A stretch of DNA of 16,991 nucleotides from Bacilli bacterium. Lineage in GTDB: Bacteria > Bacillota_I > Bacilli_A > Haloplasmatales > Haloplasmataceae. This document shows positions 13,620 through 16,991 of this stretch, one piece after another. The notes beneath the pieces are model-generated. The model did no database searches. It was not told the origin of the DNA and saw only the letters and a program-made list of their open reading frames with translations. The translations under genes and the position numbers were made by a program. The stretch covers positions 1 to 16,991 of the forward strand of contig JAAZCR010000118.1 of the NCBI GenBank assembly GCA_012513195.1. The letters run 5' to 3'. How positions within the stretch are numbered: position 1 is the stretch's first letter; the number at the start of each line of letters is the position of its first letter.

Positions 13620-16538
13620 TTATAGCCTACTCGTTACTAAGTGTTCGAAGTAGTACTTAATATCACTAAGGCTATTCAAGTAGTTAGCTGATTTGTATGC
13701 ATGAATAACTGTTGCGACATCAGTTTTACTTGTATTGCTAAATTCTTCGTAAGCTTCAACAAGTGCTGGATCTAAGTTTACAGCATCTTGGAATTTGAGA
13801 ATTTCAGCAACTAATGCTTCAGCTGTTGTTGTAGCCATAATTTGTTCATAAGCATATTCATAGTAGTCTTTTAGTACATATGTGAACGTATTTTCTGGTG
13901 TGACGTTATACATTGAACCCCAAGTATAGCCTTGTTCATCATAGAGCACAATGTAGAATGTAACTTGGCCAGCATCTAAGAACATTGCTGTTACAGTTGT
14001 ACCGAAGTCAATTGTCCAAGTTTGAGTATCAGCATCATAAGTGACTGTTACACCGAATGCTTCAAACTCAGCTTTAGTTTCTAATGAACCATATGGATTA
14101 TCTTCACTTGCGTATACTGAGAATTCTGGTAATGTTCCTTCGAATGAATGGTCTACTTCGAGTTTGAATAATGTTTGATCGCTTGCTTTAATAATCCAGA
14201 CGAACTTATCTTTGACAAGGACAAAATCATTGTCATGTTCAATTGGTTCAACTACTTCAACACCGACTAATTCTGGATTATATAAGTCACTAATCAAGAT
14301 TGATGCTAATGCATCCATGACGTCGTAAATATCTGTGAATGGAGCAAATTCTAATAACTTAGCACTAATCTTAGTTAGTTTGTCAATATTATTAGCATCA
14401 ATGATAACATTGATTTCAGTTACTACTTCTGTATATGTATCATCTACAAGGTCTGGATAGGTACCAAGGCTGAGTAATTCTTGACGATATGCGAATAATT
14501 CAGGGAATCTTTCATTGATGATATCAAATACTGTTTCTTCATCTGTCGCATTATTCAATAATACTGTAGTCATGTATTTGTAGTATTCTTTTTCAGCCAT
14601 GAATTCGAATGCAACTTTTACATCTTCAAGTGAGCCAAGTAAATCAGAATGAGATAATACTATAATATGATGTAATACATTTGCACGATAATCACTTGGA
14701 TCTGGTAACTCATTGAAGAGATCCCATGCTTCTTCAGAAATGTTAACAGCGTCTTGGTAAGTAGTTAAAGCATTTAACATTCCATTAGTTGTTTCAGCAC
14801 TCTTAATTGCGTTCAATGCTTTTTCATAGTAGTCTTCAAATTCATATACGAAGGTATTTTCTGGAGTTGTTCCATACATTGTACCCCATGTATTACCATA
14901 GATATCATGGATGACAATGAAGAATCTGACTTGTTGAGCAGCTAAGAAGAAATTAGCAGTTATTTCAGCACCAAAGTCGATTGTCCAAGTTTGTGTATCA
15001 GCATCAAATGTTACTGATGCACCGTATGCTTCAAATTGATTCTTAGCATCTTCTGAACCGTAAGGATTATCTTCATCAGCATATACATTAAATTCAGGTA
15101 AGATACCTTCTAATGAATGGTCAACTTCTAACTTGTAGAGGTTCTTATCAAATGCTCTTACGATTAATACGAATGACTCACCGTCTTTAATGACGACTTC
15201 GCCTTCTTCAGGTTCAACACTGATTAAAACTGGATCTGTCTTATCAACTACTGTGAGTTCAATTATTTCAACGAATTCACTGTCTTCATCACGAACAGTA
15301 ATTGTAACAGTTCCTGCCTTAATCGCTGTAATCAAACCATCAGCATCAACAGTCGCAATGGTTGGATCACTAGTTTCAAATACTAGTTCTGGTAATAATG
15401 CATCATCTGGAACTGGAGTTACTTCAATTTGATATGTTTCTTCTTCTTCAAGTTCTAATTCATACTCAGTCAGAATTATTCCTTCTAATGGAATTAGTTC
15501 CCATCTAGCATATAAGTCAATATCTCTAACTACTGGAATGAAGTTAGTGAAACGACCTTCAACTGGTGAATCTTCTTCTGAACTATACCAACCTAAAAAT
15601 CTGTAACCTAAACGTTCTAGAATTGGTAAGTTAGTTGTATGACCTTTAACAACTTCTTCTGTGAATACCGCATCACCATTGTTTGGATGGAAGGTTATCG
15701 TGACTGTTTCTACTTCGGCTAGACGACCGTTAATTAAATCACTTAACCATTCTTCCTCAGTTTTATCGTAGTTTGGATTATATAACTTATATAATTCGTA
15801 AGCTGATAAACCGTTTAATCCGTCTTCCCCATCTTCTCCCCTAATATCATCTAATGAGAAAAGATTATCCCATGCGTCGTCTGGTTCACCTACATAACGC
15901 CATTGAAGATAACCATCATTGAGACGGAATTCAACTTCTCGTCCATCTTGGCCGTCTTGACCATCTTGACCAGCTGGACCAGTTATTTCACTAAGTGGAA
16001 TCAATTGTGTCCAGGTTTCTTCACCTTTGTATCTCCACTCAATGTAGCCATTTTCGACGCGGAATTCAACTTCTCGTCCGTCTTTACCATCTTGACCGTC
16101 TCTTCCGACGACTTTACCAAGGGTAATTACAGTATCGTTATCCAGAGTAATAACTAAATTGCCATCATCATCAATTTCGATGGCTTTAATACCAATACCT
16201 GGATCTCCTTGATCACCTTTATCTCCTTTTGGTCCCTTTATAACACCCAAGTTCTTTGTGGAGTTATCATCGTAGGTAATGACTAGTTCGTTATCGTCGT
16301 TAACATCAATGGATCTAATACCTTTACCATCTTGTCCTTTTAGTTGGTCGATAGCAATTAGGTTGTTCCATTGTCCATCACCTACTCTCCATTGAATATA
16401 GCCATTACTTACTCGCATGCTTATGTCAGCTTGTACTGGAGTTGTAGTCTCAGTAGTGCTTGTGTTTTTGCACGCATAAAGTAATGCACTAAATACCACA
16501 GCAATTAGGATTAAAACAATCCTTTTAAATTTAAACAC
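13620..16538 (-). CDS. Large modular surface lipoprotein with collagen-like, InlB-type and BIG2 domains
   Basis: A 972-residue protein predicted to be lipid-anchored outside the cell. The signal peptide is about 1-22, with lipobox LYAC and Cys23. Then come short beta modules of two kinds. Type A (R.xNGYIxWR...W..LI.L..I.G) is at about 40-68, 156-187 and 201-233. Type B (I..I.ID..GNLVIT.D....LG) is at about 74-101 and 117-144. They are joined by collagen-like GXY runs (102-115, 145-154, 187-199, 234-243). A SAYELYK...TEEEWLSDLING motif follows at 245-271, an InlB_B/Listeria-Bacteroides repeat at 278-346, a BIG2 immunoglobulin-like domain at about 352-431, and two copies of a large C-terminal unit (about 455-755 and 773-972). 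The start is GTG behind AAAGGAGAGAG; no ATG is available. Probably an adhesin or stalk-like surface protein; the ligand is unknown. Confidence 0.9.
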   Translation of the reverse strand: MFKFKRIVLILIAVVFSALLYACKNTSTTETTTPVQADISMRVSNGYIQWRVGDGQWNNLIAIDQLKGQDGKGIRSIDVNDDNELVITYDDNSTKNLGVIKGPKGDKGDQGDPGIGIKAIEIDDDGNLVITLDNDTVITLGKVVGRDGQDGKDGREVEFRVENGYIEWRYKGEETWTQLIPLSEITGPAGQDGQDGQDGREVEFRLNDGYLQWRYVGEPDDAWDNLFSLDDIRGEDGEDGLNGLSAYELYKLYNPNYDKTEEEWLSDLINGRLAEVETVTITFHPNNGDAVFTEEVVKGHTTNLPILERLGYRFLGWYSSEEDSPVEGRFTNFIPVVRDIDLYARWELIPLEGIILTEYELELEEEETYQIEVTPVPDDALLPELVFETSDPTIATVDADGLITAIKAGTVTITVRDEDSEFVEIIELTVVDKTDPVLISVEPEEGEVVIKDGESFVLIVRAFDKNLYKLEVDHSLEGILPEFNVYADEDNPYGSEDAKNQFEAYGASVTFDADTQTWTIDFGAEITANFFLAAQQVRFFIVIHDIYGNTWGTMYGTTPENTFVYEFEDYYEKALNAIKSAETTNGMLNALTTYQDAVNISEEAWDLFNELPDPSDYRANVLHHIIVLSHSDLLGSLEDVKVAFEFMAEKEYYKYMTTVLLNNATDEETVFDIINERFPELFAYRQELLSLGTYPDLVDDTYTEVVTEINVIIDANNIDKLTKISAKLLEFAPFTDIYDVMDALASILISDLYNPELVGVEVVEPIEHDNDFVLVKDKFVWIIKASDQTLFKLEVDHSFEGTLPEFSVYASEDNPYGSLETKAEFEAFGVTVTYDADTQTWTIDFGTTVTAMFLDAGQVTFYIVLYDEQGYTWGSMYNVTPENTFTYVLKDYYEYAYEQIMATTTAEALVAEILKFQDAVNLDPALVEAYEEFSNTSKTDVATVIHAYKSANYLNSLSDIKYYFEHLVTSRL
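13623..15176 (-). repeat. Tandem duplication within the lipoprotein C-terminus (two units offset by 969 bases)
   Basis: Unit 1 encodes residues about 455-755 and unit 2 about 773-972. Both share [LF]KLEVDHS.EG.LPEF.VYA.EDNPYGS, then T.DADTQTWTIDFG, WG.MY..TPENTF.Y, and helices with YQDAVN/FQDAVN and L.SL.D[VI]K..FE. The first half keeps a constant offset of 323 codons, and the DNA is also similar (for example 14971-15006 against 14002-14037). Unit 2 ends early and lacks the last 100 or so helical residues of unit 1. Confidence 0.85.
15810..16235 (-). repeat. Region of collagen-like triplets alternating with small beta modules
   Basis: This segment encodes four short Gly-X-Y runs rich in QDG/KGD/EDG triplets, separated by type A and type B modules of 28-33 residues. 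The runs are 3-5 triplets long, too short for a stable isolated triple helix. They may act as linkers or assist trimerisation. Confidence 0.75.
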
Positions 16539-16588
16539 TTAGCTCTCTCCTTTCTGTATTTAAAATTTATTTATATGCGTATCTATTA

Positions 16589-16631
16589 AATAAACGAGTT
16601 AACATGAAAGATACAAGATAACTCGTTTATT
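16589..16631 (-). repeat. Perfect inverted repeat in the lipoprotein leader
   Basis: Thirteen-base perfect arms (16589-16601, 16619-16631) with a 17-base loop lie about 50 bases before the GTG start. No T run follows on either strand, so it is not a plain terminator. It could stabilise the mRNA, control translation, or bind a protein. Confidence 0.6.
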
Positions 16632-16659
16632 CACCCAAATATTAGTTTATAAACTATCT

Positions 16660-16706
16660 GTATAACTTACCCCGTTAAATACCCGTAAATATTAAGTTTT
16701 TTATAC
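16660..16706 (-). promoter_or_regulatory. Possible second leader stem in the lipoprotein mRNA
   Basis: In the minus-strand transcript GTATAA (16701-16706) plus CTTA (16693-16696) can pair with TAAG and TTATAC (16660-16669), with four bulged A residues. The stem encloses a 23-base loop that holds CGGGTATTTAACGGGG. Pairing was done by eye; stability was not calculated. Confidence 0.3.
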
Positions 16707-16747
16707 CCCTCTACTTGTTATATACTCATAATACTTAATTTTCTTAC

Positions 16748-16776
16748 ATTTTACCATGAAAAATTTACAGTGTCTA
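16748..16776 (-). promoter_or_regulatory. Proximal promoter of the lipoprotein gene
   Basis: On the minus strand TAGACA (16771-16776), a 17-base spacer ending in TGG, and TAAAAT (16748-16753) form a good promoter with an extended -10. The transcript would have a leader of about 200 bases. Confidence 0.65.
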
Positions 16777-16827
16777 GCAGTATGGATTATTTTAGCAATA
16801 AAATGCGATATAATAATTTCTAAATAT

Positions 16828-16856
16828 ATTTTATAGATTTTGTGTGGTTTCGTCAA
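16828..16856 (-). promoter_or_regulatory. Distal promoter of the lipoprotein gene
   Basis: TTGACG (16851-16856) and TAAAAT (16828-16833) are 17 bases apart on the minus strand, 80 bases upstream of the proximal promoter and in the same direction. Confidence 0.6.
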
Positions 16857-16991
16857 TAATTATGTGTAAATGATTTTATAGGAAATCATCCTGTTGTTTA
16901 GTACTAGGTAATTAGTAGTTAGTATAGAATTATCATTTGATATAATGATGTATTAATAACCATAATCTTGATCAATAATATTAGGATGAAA

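Larger units (their letters stand above)
16539..16991. other. Gene-free 453-base region upstream of the lipoprotein gene
   Basis: No convincing gene. It contains two sigma-A-type promoters pointing at the lipoprotein gene, two possible leader hairpins, and a small inverted repeat at 16870-16889 (ATGATTT/AAATCAT) upstream of the distal promoter. On the minus strand two frames are open at the right edge for only 12 and 23 codons, so the tail of a neighbouring gene cannot be confirmed or excluded. Confidence 0.6.

Noticed and set aside
15190..15432. Plus-strand open frame of 80 codons rich in Ser/Thr
   Set aside because: Shadow of the lipoprotein BIG2 region; low-complexity composition follows from the Glu/Asp codons on the other strand.
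13620..16538. Phage tail fibre origin for the collagen-like protein
   Set aside because: A clear lipobox, InlB-type and BIG2 domains and no phage genes nearby point to a cell-surface lipoprotein.
16621..16706. G runs on the minus strand as a G-quadruplex
   Set aside because: Loops between the GGG/GGGG runs are up to 30 bases or more, too long for a credible quadruplex.
16756..16836. Small plus-strand frame of 26 codons with a hydrophobic stretch
   Set aside because: No ribosome binding site or plus-strand promoter; it overlaps the lipoprotein promoters and looks like chance.

Overview
The window is AT-rich, densely packed DNA from a low-GC Gram-positive-type bacterium. Ribosome binding sites of the AAGGAGGTGAT type, sigma-A-like promoters, a CcpA-type cre site and short intrinsic terminators all fit. 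The RocA, collagen-like lipoprotein and TetR/ABC genes suggest a Firmicutes/Mycoplasmatota-border lineage (Acholeplasma-, Izemoplasma- or Haloplasma-like); this placement is inference. The code looks standard: Trp is TGG, and UGA appears once, as the stop of an ABC ATPase in an ATGA overlap. Of 15 stop codons seen, I count 10 TAA, 4 TAG and 1 TGA. No tRNA, rRNA, CRISPR array, IS element or phage gene was found.

Region 1 (1-4260, minus strand): one tightly overlapping operon. In transcription order it encodes a [2Fe-2S] protein, a FAD/NAD(P) oxidoreductase, a double [4Fe-4S] protein, a BFD-type [2Fe-2S] protein, a DAO-family FAD dehydrogenase, and RocA (1-pyrroline-5-carboxylate dehydrogenase, cut by the left edge). 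I read it as proline to P5C to glutamate, with a multi-subunit dye-linked-type proline dehydrogenase replacing the usual TIM-barrel PutA/PRODH. The 47-base gap upstream holds an extended -10 promoter, with a near-consensus cre site between -35 and -10.

Region 2 (4263-5810, minus): a sirtuin (cobB) and exonuclease III (exoA), probably co-transcribed. Region 3 (5829-9285, minus): three single-gene units, each with its own promoter and terminator. They encode a CPA2-type cation/proton antiporter, a membrane protein with a TPR-like tail (unknown function), and an orphan phosphoribosyltransferase-fold protein.

Region 4 (9414-13597): an ABC-2 exporter operon with two different ATPases and one permease carrying a large extracytoplasmic helical domain. 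A TetR-family regulator is transcribed divergently, with an inverted repeat between the two promoters. Region 5 (13565-16991): a 972-residue modular surface lipoprotein (collagen-like linkers, small beta modules, InlB-type repeat, BIG2 domain, duplicated C-terminal unit). It is preceded by about 450 bases without a gene that hold tandem promoters and two possible leader hairpins.

Several starts were moved downstream from the longest open frame because the ribosome binding site overlaps or follows the upstream codon: [2Fe-2S] protein, DAO subunit, antiporter, phosphoribosyltransferase and second ABC ATPase.
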